Below, one piece after another: positions 1 to 11,109 of a stretch of 64,000 bases of DNA. This DNA is from Saccharum officinarum. Its lineage: Eukaryota > Streptophyta > Magnoliopsida > Poales > Poaceae. The stretch covers positions 64,344,662 through 64,408,661 of the forward strand of contig CM036225.1 in the NCBI GenBank assembly GCA_020631735.1. Reading direction: 5' to 3'. The translations under genes and the position numbers were made by a program. Numbering within the stretch: position 1 is the first letter of the stretch; each line of letters starts with the position of its first letter. The notes below the pieces were generated by a model. That model was not told the DNA's origin and made no database searches. It was given only the letters and a program-made list of their open reading frames with translations.

Positions 1-1454
1 GATGATAGGAAAAGAGCGGAAGGAGAAATGAAACCTGAATGAGATGTGGCTGTACTATTAACATGCGCATGGAGCAAAGTGACAGGAGTGTGACTATGGG
101 ATATGGGAAAAGAATTATCAGTATAAATTGAACTTATGGGTAAATTATGATTATTGGATTCAATATTGTATAGACTGAGGCATATAATATAGATAATACG
201 AGGTTGTGATACCGGAGCATGAGATGTTCTAGTGCAATTAACATCATTAGAAGGAAAGAATATTGGAAAAAATGAGAACTAATTACCTGAAACCTTTTTT
301 TTTTAAAAAATATTGCATCTCTGTCATACCTTTAAGATGTACGTACTATAGAAATACGAAGATACTAAAGAAAACATTTTGGAAATTTGAGTATTAACAT
401 AACAGAACACATACTATCTTGGACAGACATTATGTCAAATACTAGGTGTGCAGACCAGAGAAGAAAAAGCTATTATATAAGTGAAATCTTAGACTTGAGA
501 TGCTGATCAGGAAATGCGGTAAGCAAGAGCTGGCCGTTGCAGGAGAATGGACCAACCATCGAGCTCTCCGCACAGGCTCAGAACGTGAAGCGGCGTGCCA
601 AGCGCCAGGTACCGTCGCCGGTGTTCTACTTCTTCCACCCTGCTCCAGCGCCAGGTACTCACTGCTGCCTGAAGACGAGGATATGCTGGCCTCTGCGGCT
701 GCAGTAGCGAGCTGGAAGCCATCCTCATCAGTGCCTCCAATGCGCTGGTGTCCAAGCAGAGCGTGTTCGCCTCCGCGGCTGCCACTACAGGCAGGCAGGG
801 AGGCAACAATTACTGCAGCTGCGACATATAGTAGAGGATGGCGCACTCCGTGGATGCGAGCAGGGAGGTAGTGGGCGTGTCAGCCGGTGGGTTGCCGCGC
901 CGCCCTTGCCGCGCTCGCGAGTCAGCGTCGTGCCAGTTCATAGCGGTGGTCCTCCCTGAGCCACGTTGTTGGTTAAGGGGTTGGGGCGGGACGGGGCGGC
1001 GGCGACGGGGAGACGCTGGGGAAGACGACTCGCGAAGAATCGAGTCCAGTCCAAGTAATACGTGGCAGGATAAGAAGTTTGAAATGTGGCCATCTGAAGA
1101 GGTTGATACGTGGCAACATAGGAAGCATGGTGCAGATTTCGTTATTGTAAGATAAGATTAGCATATCCAGATAGGTTTATTACCAAAAAAAAATACTATA
1201 TTTGTCCCGAAAATACTTAATTCTAGGTCTGATCCAAGTCAAAATCAAATAATCTTAAGTTTGATTTTTTTTTAGTTTATAGCAGATGGAAAACATTATC
1301 AACATGTATGACTTCAAATCAAATAGATATAGTGTAACATATATTTTATGATAATTCTAAATGATACTTATTCTGTATGATAAAATTAGTATCCTTTTAT
1401 ATATAGATACTGTTAAATTTTAAATCGCTTGACCTAATAGTGTTGCACAATTAT
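1..1454. other. Intergenic, no gene recognised
   Basis: The first 480 bases are AT-rich and hold nothing I recognise. Bases 500-1160 are GC-richer and hold short overlapping open frames on both strands, but none shows a domain, a start context or a conserved motif. I therefore do not call a gene. Bases 1255-1454 are AT-rich and resemble the interior of Stowaway-type MITEs. Confidence 0.5.
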
Positions 1455-1520
1455 ACTCCCTCTATACTGGTAGGTCAAACGATTTAAATTTAACAATTGA
1501 ATTACCAGCATGGAGGGAGT
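1455..1520. repeat. Short Stowaway-like MITE remnant
   Basis: A 66-bp near-palindrome. The left arm begins TACTCCCTC and the right arm ends GAGGGAGTA, with matching CTGGTA/TACCAG blocks further in. The ends fit the Stowaway (Tc1/mariner-type) terminal sequence with TA flanks. The interior is almost entirely lost. Confidence 0.6.
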
Positions 1521-1689
1521 ACTTTTTTCAAACGTGAGTTCCTATGGCTAATCTAATTATGTCATACTTATTACGCTTATAAATATCGGTATGTTTTTTT
1601 TTTGTATTTTGGTAAAACTATTGATTGACTTATGTAAAAACGGGAATCGTAATTATTTTATTTTTTAGTATATATTTGGAGAGAGTGCT

Positions 1690-2440
1690 GCTGTGTCGGT
1701 CGATCACCGTGTCTGTCGTGCTGGTAGCGGCCGCAGCGCATCCGTCATCGCGGCGACCCATCGCGCGGCGCGGCGGCGGCCTCGTCGTCGTGGCCGTTGG
1801 TTGGAACCGCAGCGCCCACGCCTCGAATCGCGCGCCCGCACACGTCGCGGCCGATCAGTGACCTCATCCACCGTACCGGGCCCGCCGGCCGACCACACGG
1901 CCACCGCTCGCTGCCTCGCCTAGGCGCCTAGCTTGTCAACGTACGGTACGTAGACGTAACTGACTCTCCGTACAGGCGTACTGCGTACACTCGCGAAGTC
2001 CGCCGTAGTACGTTGTACGCGTACCACGGAACGTACGTAACGTGCCGACCGGGCCACGACTAGATGTTTGTAGATGTGTTATTAATTTCTCGTTGAATCT
2101 TTATCATGGTGACACAAGACAATACACACAAAAATAAAGGCAGCAGCGTGCACTCTCCTCTTTATCTCTATAGGATTCCATGTATTCAATGGTAGCATCC
2201 ATGTCGTATTCTGCCGTATTGAATGAATGCGAGCAAACATCTTTTTTTATCTATAATCGGCAGGTCACCTACCTGAGTCGTCTTTTTTTTAAAAAAAAAA
2301 GAAAAGAAAAGAATGCAAGGCAACAAAAGATACATCTTCCTCGCAAAAAAAGAAAGAAAAGGGAGAGGGGAAAGATTACGAGCAACAGAAGATACATATT
2401 TTTTTCTCGCAAAAAGGCACAGACATTATGTGTATCTAAC
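1690..2440 (+). repeat. GC-rich repeat unit, copy 1 (uninterrupted)
   Basis: This unit is shared with 7205-7780 and 7845-10075. Common blocks include GCCGTTGGTTGGAACCGCA, CACACGTCGCGGCCGATC, ACCTCATCCACCGTAC, a CGTACGTAACGTGCCGACCG block, and a downstream AT-richer part with a CTCGTTGAATC block and CAACAAAAGATACA. Copy 1 has no insertion at the two sites where the other copies carry hAT-like elements, so it serves as the related empty site. I see no coding potential and the function is unknown. Confidence 0.65.
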
Positions 2441-2619
2441 TGTATACCGAATTTAAAATTATATATCTAGAAAAGTCAAAATATTTTATTGAAATGGAGG
2501 ATAACTATCTGTGCAGTTTCCTTGAATTGAATAAGCACCAGGTTGTGCCACGTTATATTAATACCGTGACTAGATGGATGATTTTTGTAATCGCAGGCCT
2601 CAATAATGCTCCTAAACAT

Positions 2620-3830
2620 TAGCTTACAAAAAATCTCTAGAAAGCTTATTGTCAGAGACGGTTGGCTTAAAAAAAACTTCCCTAAAAATCTATCTACTTT
2701 TAAGAGCGGTTGACACAAAATAATCATCCCTAAAAATCGTATTTTAGTGGTGTTTTCTTATGTCTACAGCTCTTGGAAATGAGTGGCTTCAACCACGCCA
2801 ATAAAACCGATTTTAATAGGTGGTTAACTAAGTCAACGGCTCTTGAAACACAAATAGAGTCATAACTTTTTTTTTTGTAATGGTCCGACCTGGAAGACGG
2901 CTAAGGCCTATTCTACACGTTGAATGAACTACATCTGCAAATTAACTCTCTTGCGTTTTCGTCCTCGCTTCGCGCAAAAAGATCGATCCGGAGTTAACAG
3001 TCTCCCAGGTCCAGGAACTTGGCTTAGCTCTCTTCCAACTTCCGGTTTGGTACTAAACGTTGCAGCTACAGTGGTTTCCGTACTGCTACAGTACCCCAAA
3101 ACTACAGTGTCATGGCTTCTGTCTGGCCCAACTGGCCTAATGGGTTGGGTCTCACTTTTTCAAATGAAGCATGATTCAAGACAAATTTTATATCAAAATG
3201 GTAGAGCTAAAACTTTATAGTTGACGACTTTTTATTTGAGAAGAGGCTCAAATATACATTTTTAAGTCCTCAGGTTTTAAAAATGAAATTTCTAAATTTT
3301 TCACCTCAGATGGAGACACATCGTATACAAAATTGTAGTACTTGACAATGTCTAAAACTTTGTAGTTGCAAATGTTTTCATTAGAAATCATTTAGGAGCC
3401 AAAATATTCGATACAAAATTCATAAATGTTAGTACAAAAAGGTAGCATCTTCTTAATTAATTGTGTGGTATGGTGGTTGGAAGGACTAGTGTGAGACAAG
3501 AGGTTACGGGTTTAACCTACTGGAAAAAAAATATCAGAAATTGAACCTTGCAACTTTGTGCCCCTTGGGCACATAATTTTTTTCACGATCGATAATGCAG
3601 TAACGGTTTCAAAACTAGTAACGATTTCAAAACTATCCCTAAAATCAATTTTAAGCATCTCTAAAAATTGCCTAGTTTTTTTATTTTTTATTACTACGGT
3701 CATTGATTTTAACTATTTCTAAAAATGTGAACTTTTTTTATATCGTTGATGTAGTAACGGTTCTAAAAACCATCCCTAAAATCAATTTTGACCATCTCCA
3801 AAAATTTTCTTTTTAATTCGATAGTGAGAA
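2620..3830. mobile_element. CACTA-like transposon remnants (subterminal repeats)
   Basis: Repeated short blocks of the type ATCCCTAAAATCAATTTT and AGAGACGGTTGG / GTAACGGTTTC occur around 2640-2740 and 3590-3810. They are in both orientations and resemble the subterminal repeats of grass CACTA (En/Spm) elements. Bases 3150-3420 have the AT-rich phrases usual for CACTA interiors. No CACTA termini, target duplication or transposase frame was found, so the boundaries are approximate. At about 3470-3530 there is a weak tRNA-like patch, too degenerate to call. Confidence 0.4.
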
Positions 3831-4084
3831 GAGGATAAAGGTGTTTGTTCACGTGTGGAGTGTGCCCACACCAAACCCTTCAACTGCCACAAGGATGAAT
3901 TAACTTTTGTTCTCTTGTGCACAGTATATTCCTTTCCGTTTTCTTTCTAAAAGACCGAGCAGCAGATTATTTTCAGTTTAAAGTTGACCGTGCCACTGCA
4001 GTGGTGCTCACAGCGCCGTTCATCTTCATCCATCCATAGTGTTTACTCCTGCAGAACATTCTACTGCAAATTATACTTTTAAAA

Positions 4085-4377
4085 TCCCATTCGTCTCAAA
4101 AAGAATAAGTTCCTAAAATTTGACTAAATTTATAAAAAATAGTATCAGTATTTATATCTCTAGATAGATTTTATTATAAAAATATATTCCATGTTTGCCT
4201 AATTGCTCTCCGCGCTTGTCCCATGTTTATAAAATACACTCCATAAGTAATCTGCTGGTACTTCGTACTATGCACTGTAACTATTACAGTAGTAGTTTTT
4301 TTATATATATTTGGATAAATTTCAAATTATTTGACTCCCCAATACTTCTATTCTTCTTATTTAGCAGGAGGGAGTAT
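4085..4377. repeat. Degraded Stowaway-like MITE
   Basis: The left end has CCCATTCGTCTCAAAAAG and the right end has GGAGGGAGTA. The interior is AT-rich, with the GACTAAATTTATA phrase common to Stowaway-type elements. The arms match imperfectly and the middle looks disrupted. The flanks 3831-4084 and 4378-4716 contain no gene I can support. Confidence 0.45.
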
Positions 4378-4716
4378 TATCAAAACTCAAAAGTGAACAT
4401 AATTGAAGTTCACACACATAAAAAGTAGTGCCTCTTTTCTCTCTACTCAACCTACGACCAAAAGGTCCAAAGCTACGGAAATGTTTGGGCACAGATAGGT
4501 GGTTCACAAGTCCTAGATGGGTGGTTGGTCCCGCGCACGCAAGACCAAATAAAGATAAACCGTATTTTTCCTTGCTGTGTTGTCCCCTCTTCCTCGTGTC
4601 AATCATATCGCCCCAGATCGAGAGCTTCTTTTTTTTTTCTCTGCTTCCAAAATCCACAGCTTTTATATCTCTTCCCTGACTGCCCCCACTGGCAAACGTC
4701 ATTATATTTATATATA

Positions 4717-6243
4717 CTAGTATAATGCCCGTGCTAACGTCACGGGTTCATTTCAGGAATGCATATTAAAGCAACCAAACGAAGACATCAGATTCTTAAA
4801 AAGGAGCATATAATATCATCCTTGCGAAAAGATAGCAGAAGCAGCATGAAAGAACCAAGTTAATCGACTCGGCAAAATCGTCATAGCAAGTAACCGGCCA
4901 TATAATATCAGTCAATAAATTTGGTTGTGAAAGTGATTGATAAATTGACACAATTTTCTGCATATGTTTCAAGTAGTCATACATACTTCAATCAAAAAAG
5001 GACCCACGAAAGGTTCAGTTGATTTCTTATGAAACCAAACAATATACATGTACAACCATCGTACCATAAGAGTGCCATAGTAGTAGAGCAAGATCTTCAC
5101 ATTTTAACCAGGTGAGTTTGGGCTGCACGATCAAATACTTAAAATGTCAAATATTTAAAACGTTGATTCACGAACTGATCCCCTTATTCATCTACCATAT
5201 TTAAAATGTCAAATTTTCATCACAAGAAATATGTCCCAATCAAGTCTTGAGTGCCTGCAGAATTCATTTTGCAGGGCACCCCTATAAAATGATCCTGTCT
5301 GAACCTCACCAGTTCATTCAATCTGAACACCACCAGAAAATTACAGTACCATCTATTTTACCTTAAACAAATTAGCTATCCAGTCTATTTTGCGCAGCTG
5401 CACACATACCAAATAGTAATATAAGAACTCAATAATACACTTAAGCGAAAAGGATGACCAGTAACAGCGAGCACCCAAGATATCAGTTTTTTTTACCTTT
5501 TTCACACTAAATCCATCTTCATAGTGACACGACTTCTACATAGAACATGGGTAAAATGAACAGGAAACAATCCCTTGGTAACCCATCAGAAAGCATCATG
5601 CTCGGCACTTGGAATTATGAAGACTGAGTGTGGTACGAGTAGTTCCAGAAGCTGATGGATGGAAATCAATTCACAAATCACTGGCCAACAAAAAAAATAT
5701 TTGGTCAACTAACTAAATTCACAAGGATTAAGTATTATTAAAAAAATAGTCATTTAGGACATTACTTACCACCTTGTCACCATTCCAGTACATCTTTATA
5801 CACAATATTCTTTGTGCTCTTCTCAGTTGGATCTAATTCCTTGTTTGGTTTAGCCAAAATTCTTGTTGTTTGCCTGGACACACCCCTCGACAAGGCAACA
5901 TAGAGCTGCCCATGTGAGAACACTGGCTCTGGAAGATAGATCCCAACATGTGGGATGGTTTGCCCCTGAGCTTTATTTATGGTCATCGCAAAACTCAAAC
6001 GAATTGGAAATTGTTTCCTCTTGAACTTGAAAGGAAGTGAAATATCATCTGATGGAGACATAGGGATTAGGGATCCTAGGTATGAACACCCTTTTGCCTG
6101 CATGGTGTCCACCAACTATTTCTGCATCAATTGCATTGTCTTGGAATGCTCTAACCATTAGTCTGGTTCCATTGCACAGACTATTGTTAGGATCAAGATT
6201 GTGGAGAAGCACACATATGTGTCGACATATGTGTACCGTCACG
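4717..6243 (-). mobile_element. Decayed Helitron with 3' terminus
   Basis: On the minus strand the sequence runs CCCGTG, a 7-base loop, CACGGG, seven bases, then CTAG followed by T. That is a textbook Helitron 3' end: a subterminal hairpin, then CTRR, inserted next to T. About 1 kb inside this end lies a remnant of the PIF1-type helicase that Helitrons encode, on the same strand and in the expected order. I did not find the 5' TC end, and the right boundary (about 6243, next to a MITE) is a guess. Most of the element, including any Rep domain, is gone. Confidence 0.7.
5777..6212 (-). pseudogene. Helitron PIF1-like DNA helicase, C-terminal remnant
   Basis: The minus-strand translation contains the helicase C-terminal signatures [10 protein letters not shown] and [10 protein letters not shown]. 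Upstream, in another frame, is NGTRLMVRAF, which precedes them in PIF1/RRM3-type helicases of Helitrons. The two parts lie in different frames, with the shift near 6075, so the gene is broken. Only about 140 codons survive of a protein usually well over 1,000 residues; the Walker A and Rep/HUH parts are missing. In an intact element the enzyme would unwind DNA during rolling-circle transposition. Position and strand agree with the Helitron 3' end at 4717. A host PIF1 helicase fragment is less likely because of that terminus. Confidence 0.8.
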
Positions 6244-6255
6244 TACTATCTCATA

Positions 6256-6515
6256 CTCTCTTCGGTTTCTTAAAGAATGTCGTTTTAGACAGCGACACAG
6301 TCTCAGAAAAACAACTTTGACCGTTACTTTTTGCTATAAAATATTTATAAAATATAGTTAATATATACTTTTATGAGACTACATTTCGAGATGAATCTAC
6401 TTGCATCACTTTCATGTTTTCAAACTCAACTTAAAAGAATTTATTTGTAGTCAAAGTTTAAAATATTTAACTTAAAACAACTTCAAAACGACATTATTTA
6501 GGAAACCGGAGGTAG
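6256..6515. mobile_element. Stowaway-like MITE
   Basis: A 260-bp element. Its left end, CTCTCTTCGGTTTCTTAAAG, and the reverse complement of its right end, CTACCTCCGGTTTCCTAAAT, form long imperfect terminal inverted repeats flanked by TA. The ATGTCGTTTT motif follows on both sides. The interior is AT-rich with no coding capacity. Confidence 0.7.
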
Positions 6516-6637
6516 TACTCCATACCACTCACCATTAAAAAAAGGCATATGGATTTTTTTTAAGTTTGACTAGTAGGCGTATATTAGATAGTATATATAT
6601 TAGTGTATACAAATAGTTATTTTTACAAAAATACTAC

Positions 6638-6822
6638 CTCCATCCATAGAAATACGTAGTTGATCAAGGTTGGACTAATTTTAGTTTGATTAAGCTTATA
6701 GAAACATTATCAGCAAAAATGACTCCAAGTAAGTTTTTAAGACCACAAAAATACATGTTATGACGAGCCAATGAGATTTACTTATAGTATATGACAATAT
6801 TACTATCTTTTTTAATATATAT
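6638..6822. repeat. Truncated Stowaway-like MITE
   Basis: The left end begins CTACCTCCATCCATAG and an AT-rich interior follows. There is no matching right end before the next MITE begins at 6824, so this copy appears truncated or overrun. Confidence 0.5.
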
Positions 6823-6823
6823 A

Positions 6824-7080
6824 CTACCTCCATCCACAAAAGAAATGCATTTCTTGGATTTCGATGAGTCAAACAGTTTAAACTTTGACTAAATTTATAT
6901 AAAGAAGTACAATCATTTTTTATACAAAACAAGCACCATTAAATTAATTATAGAATATATTTTCAGAATAAATTTATTTAGAGACATAAACGCCAATACC
7001 ATTTATTATAAATTTAGTCAAACTTGATCTCAATTGACCGGCACGGATATATAATTGCATTCTTTCATGGACGGAGGGAG
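6824..7080. mobile_element. Stowaway-like MITE
   Basis: The left end is CTACCTCCATCCACAAAAG and the right end reads CTTTCATGGACGGAGGGAG, flanked by TA. The terminal inverted repeats extend about 27 bp with a few mismatches. The interior includes the usual TTTGACTAAATTTATA phrase. Length is 257 bp. Confidence 0.75.
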
Positions 7081-7204
7081 TAGATCTAGAATTGCATCTT
7101 TGTTTTAATGAACATGATAAAGTATATCATATAACTAATATAGTACATACTAATATATATATTTTCTCTGTCATATTTTATATGATGGGAGGAAGAACTT
7201 TTGT

Positions 7205-7780
7205 GTCGGTCAACGCATGTGTGCAGGCAGCGCCGCAACGGCCGCAGTCGCAACGACGCCATGCATGCCGTCGTGGGCGTTGGTTGGAACCAGTGGCGGA
7301 TGCATGATGAAAATCAGGGGGCCTAAAATAATAGAGATGTTGATTTGCATGAAAATTTAATGATGATTTTAGATTTTTGCTACAGTAATTTAGTGGTAAA
7401 TCAAGTCATTAGGGGCTGCCCTCCCTGATCCGCCACTGGTTGGAACCGCAACGATCACGCAGCCCACTCCGCGCGCTTGGAATCACGCGCGGGGGGTGGG
7501 CCCCTCCGGTGGATACTTACACGTGCGCCGTGCTGCCCGCACACGTCGCGGCCGGTGTCCTTGTCGTCGTCCGGGCCAGGTCCATCCACCGGGGCCGCCC
7601 GCTGCTGGTGCTGGGTGGCCTAGCTACCTCGCCGATGGTATAGGTCGCTAGCTGGTGGCCGCCAAGTACCTACATAGTCATAGTACTCCACCTACGTACC
7701 GGGGCACCGGGCACGTACGTACGCAACGTGCCGACCGGCTGCGCCACAAGGTTTGTCGCCATTGAATGCATAAACGGCCG
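7205..7780 (+). repeat. GC-rich repeat unit, copy 2
   Basis: The same order of blocks as copy 1 at 1690: GTCGGTCA, GCGTTGGTTGGAAC, CACACGTCGCGGCC, TCCATCCACCG, GTACGTACGCAACGTGCCGACCG. It is interrupted at 7291-7438 by a hAT-type MITE. It ends shortly before copy 3 begins. Confidence 0.6.
7291..7438. mobile_element. hAT-type MITE with 8-bp target duplication
   Basis: A 148-bp element with perfect 11-bp terminal inverted repeats, CAGTGGCGGAT and ATCCGCCACTG. It is flanked by the 8-bp direct repeat GTTGGAAC. An 8-bp duplication and CAG-type ends are hallmarks of the hAT superfamily. Copy 1 at about 1798 has a single GTTGGAAC followed directly by CGCA, which is the empty site. There is no coding capacity. 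Confidence 0.9.
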
Positions 7781-7978
7781 GTGGGACCCGCACAAGCAGT
7801 CGTGTGGAAGTATAGGGCTCTACTCCGTACAGTAAGTATATCCCATCGCCGGCGGCCTTGTCGATCGTCGTCGTGGCCGTTGGTTGGAACTTGGAAGTGC
7901 AACGCTGCACGCCTCGAATCGTGCGGGCGCGCGGGGTAGGCCCCACGGCCGGGACGCCTGGCCCGCACACGTCGCGGC

Positions 7979-8787
7979 TAAACCTGGAAGTGGATTTGGA
8001 TCATTTGAAGTATATAACGGATTTAACGCATTGTGGATTTTATTGGATGGATGCTGTCTGGATGCGGATATCCATTTGCATAAAACCCAAACGCATGTGA
8101 TTGGATTGGATAAAACCACCTGGGTATCCAAATATCTGTTGGACATCTCCCCTCTCCTCCCGATGCCTGTCACTAGCGGCAACCGGAGACGACGATGACG
8201 AGTCAACGAGCGTCGCCGCGTCTGCTTGCTGAGCAGCCGCGAGCATGCGATGCGAGAGTCTCTTCGTGCAGCCTGCCGATGCGAGTGCCATCGGGGACGA
8301 CGGAGTGCGGCCCGCGCGCGGGTTCGGCCTGCCAGGGAGAGTGTCGATAGGGGCGTGGGAGCGCGGTCGCCGGGGGGGGGGGGGCGCATCCTGCTAGGGG
8401 CCGAGGCGCAACCTGCCGGGGGCGTGTCCGCCGTGAGGGCATGTAGCTTGCCGAGGCGTGGCTCGCCGGGAGTGCGGCCAGACGAGGACGTGCGAGCACG
8501 GCCGCCGGGGTGCTGCGTGCCGAGGGCGCGCCCACCGTCCGTCGGGAAGGATGGCTTCGGAAAAAAAAACATGGGGAGAGGCCGAGCAGCACGAGCTCAC
8601 TCACCGACGTGCGCTCATGCAATGTATTAGGATGATTGGATTTGATTGGACTGATGTGGTCGCGGACCGGACTGGACTAGGTATTCTACGTGTCACAGTG
8701 GATTGGATCGGATATGTGCCTTGTTTTAGCTGGACTTCATTTGGATTAGATTAATCGGAGTAGGATGTTAATCCAGTTCCAGGTATA
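7979..8787. mobile_element. hAT-like non-autonomous element, 809 bp
   Basis: The left end is TAAACCTGGAAGTGG and the right end reads CCAGTTCCAGGTATA, giving imperfect terminal inverted repeats. It is flanked by the 8-bp direct repeat GTCGCGGC, and copy 1 of the host unit shows a single GTCGCGGC followed by CGATC at about 1846. The interior is very GC-rich from 8160 to 8620, with long open frames on both strands that share no recognisable domain, so I regard them as by-products of base composition. It may have captured GC-rich host sequence. No hAT transposase is visible. Confidence 0.8.
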
Positions 8788-9087
8788 GTCGCGGCCGATC
8801 GATGACCTCATCCACCGTACGGTACCGGGTCCGGGCGGCCGGGGCCACCGCCGCCCGTACGTGTCGTCGACGCCTCGACGGTCGGTAGTAACCGACCCAC
8901 CGTACAGTACAGGCGTACACTCGCGAAGGCCGCCAAGTACTACGTACGCACGCGTACCAGGGAGCGCACGTACGTAACGTGCCGACCGTTCATTTCGTCA
9001 TTGCATTGCATGGATATACGGCGGCCGCGACTAGATGTGTGTAGATGCATTATTAATTTATCGTTGAATCTTATCTTGGTGAGACCA

Positions 9088-9830
9088 GTACAATGGCTCT
9101 CGTTGAATCTCAGGGTCGGATTCCTTCATTTCGGAGGAATTAAAATATATACAATAAATTAGATTATTTGGTTTGGAATTTGATATTTCATAACATTCTA
9201 AGCTTACAAATAAGCCTATCTCTAGGCTCTGATCGTTTGAGCTTATCAGACAGCCATTCAGTAGTGTTTTTTTTCTCACAACAAATCAGCATCAGCATTA
9301 GCAGCAGCCGCAGAAACTATCAGCCGAACATGGCATATAGGCTAGGAGATGAAAATATATTCTATAAATCACTATACTATAATTCTATTCTCCAACTTAT
9401 AACACACTCTTCAACTCACTTCCCTATAATAAAAAATACAACATATAAGTATGTCCTTTAAATACCTACCAACAAATATACAAAAATATTTCATATACAA
9501 ATATATTAGCTTAATTAATCTATACCTAAATTGTAATTATTAGAATGAAGCCAATTATAAGGATCCAAACGGGTATATTAGTGAGACCATTTTTTAAACC
9601 GATTAAAATAGATTTTTGATCATCCCACCATAACAATGAAAAAAAATCCAGCCACCCCATTGTAAAAGTGAAAAAAAAACTCCAAACACCTTACGGGCTT
9701 GATTACTCAACCACCGCCACAATAGACGCGCTCCAATAGACGGAGGGTTTGATTTCGAGTAATTTGATTTCCCGCACAGTGGCTCTCCCACCACGACTTC
9801 GTTACCGCACCGCACGATCGCAGAAAGTGT
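9088..9830. other. Insertion of unknown type in repeat copy 3
   Basis: Comparison with copy 1 shows that about 740 bp have been added between GTTGAATCTTATCTTGGTGA and ACACACAAATAAAG. The motif GTGAGACCA occurs near both 9080 and 9580, which could be a 9-bp target duplication of one inner element. I found no clear terminal inverted repeats. At 9225-9340 there is a partial match to the MITE at 26482 (GAGCTTATCAG, CTCACAACAAATCAGC). Confidence 0.4.
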
Positions 9831-10075
9831 ATCTAGGCAGGCCATTAACACACAAATAAAGACACAAGCAGCATGCACGGAATCCACACCCCCCTCCTTT
9901 TCTCTATGGGATTCCATTCCATGTATTCACTGGTAGCAATACTCGTATTTTGCCGTATCGAATTGATAAGATCGAGGCAACAAAAGATATACAGCTTTCC
10001 CGTCTCGCATAAAAAAAAAGGAAACAAAAGATACACACATTTTTTTCTCGCAAAAAGAGCACATAGATATTGGTG

Positions 10076-10511
10076 CCGTTTGGATCCTACTATCAGATTT
10101 TTAGAATTCGGATAAAAAGAATCACAACAGCTTTAATGATTTTGAGGTTGTAAAAATCTGCAAGTTAAGACCACTTTAAAATCTAAACCGTTTGGATAAG
10201 ATAGCGGGACTCTGAGATTTTTTTTTCTATTCAGATTCTGAGAATAATCGAAAGGATTCAATCGAGGCCATGTGTCCTAATTTTCAAATCAAAGAGAGAT
10301 ATATATACTCCATATTTATTCTATGTATAATTTATTTTGTTTTTATAGGTACAGTATGTTTTGTTATGTATCTAAATATGTAGTGTCTAAGCACATACTC
10401 CTACGTAGTATAGTAAAAACGAAAATTCAATTATAATTCGGAACACATAGAGTGCTACCAAGATATGGTAGTAGTAATGCTCAAGATGTAATAACAATAA
10501 AAGAAATATTT
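10076..10511. other. Intergenic, nothing recognised
   Basis: AT-rich sequence without a gene. The phrases GCCGTTTGGATCCTAC near 10076 and CTAAACCGTTTGGATAAG near 10183 could be remnants of inverted repeat ends, but they do not pair well. Confidence 0.4.
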
Positions 10512-10767
10512 CCTCCGTCCCAAAATAAGTGTACATCTATTATACGAGTAGTCAACTAATCATAAGTTTAACTAGATTTGTAGAAAATACTATTAGTATT
10601 TATATCTCTAAAAAGGTTTACTATATAAATATATAATAAAGTGTTTAATCTAATAATATTTATCTGATATCATAAACATTATTACTTTTTTTATTTATAT
10701 TTAGTCAAACTAAGATTATTTGGTTTCTCAAAGTGCGAGATGTGTAATTATATTGGGACGGAGGGAG
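10512..10767. mobile_element. Stowaway-like MITE
   Basis: The left end is CCTCCGTCCCAAAATAAGTG and the right end is TATTGGGACGGAGGGAGTA, the canonical grass Stowaway terminal sequence. The interior is AT-rich and about 255 bp long. Confidence 0.8.
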
Positions 10768-10914
10768 TACGAATCGTGGGGATTAATTAGTTACTACTTT
10801 GAAAAATCTCGAACCAGATAAATTAAAGGGAAGAAATCTTCCTGATGAGACAACTTTTTATGACGCGATATTTCCGCAATCGCCGTTATTATATCCACAC
10901 CAAAGATTGCTTTA

Positions 10915-11109
10915 GGCCAGTCTCAGTAGGGTTTCATCACAGTTTCATGGGCATTAAATAGGTTGATGTGGCACTGTATTGATGAAGAGAGAGATGATAA
11001 GAGTTTTATGGGAGTAGAGAGAGTTTCATGTGGATGAAACTCTTCTGCACTGTTTCCAAAATATAGATGCATAGGTAACATAGCTATGAAATCCCCACTG
11101 AGACTGGCC
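10915..11109. mobile_element. Tourist-like MITE upstream of the SAUR gene
   Basis: Terminal inverted repeats GGCCAGTCTCAGT and ACTGAGACTGGCC are flanked by the 3-bp direct repeat TTA. This fits the PIF/Harbinger (Tourist) class. The element is 195 bp, ends about 485 bp before the SAUR start codon, and so lies in the probable promoter. Confidence 0.88.

Larger units (their letters stand above)
7845..10075 (+). repeat. GC-rich repeat unit, copy 3 (interrupted)
   Basis: This copy follows copy 1 in order: GTCGTGGCCGTTGGTTGGAAC, CACACGTCGCGGC, then after an 809-bp insertion CGATCGATGACCTCATCCACC, ACACTCGCGAAG, GTACGTAACGTGCCGACCG, GCGACTAGATG and CGTTGAATCTTATC. A second insertion of about 740 bp follows, then ACACACAAATAAAG, GATTCCATTCCATGTATTCA and GCAACAAAAGATA. 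Removing the insertions gives a unit close to the length of copy 1. Confidence 0.6.

Noticed and set aside
442..1155. Several overlapping frames of 100-134 codons
   Set aside because: They overlap in opposite strands and show no signal or domain beyond Ala/Ser-rich composition. One has a weakly hydrophobic start, but nothing supports a secreted protein.
3470..3530. tRNA-like patch (GGTTACGGGTTTAACC)
   Set aside because: The B box is degenerate, and no element ends or duplication are visible.
8226..8630. 134-codon frame on plus and longer frames on minus in GC-rich DNA
   Set aside because: It lies inside the hAT-like element. Frames are open on both strands because of high GC content, with no recognisable motif.
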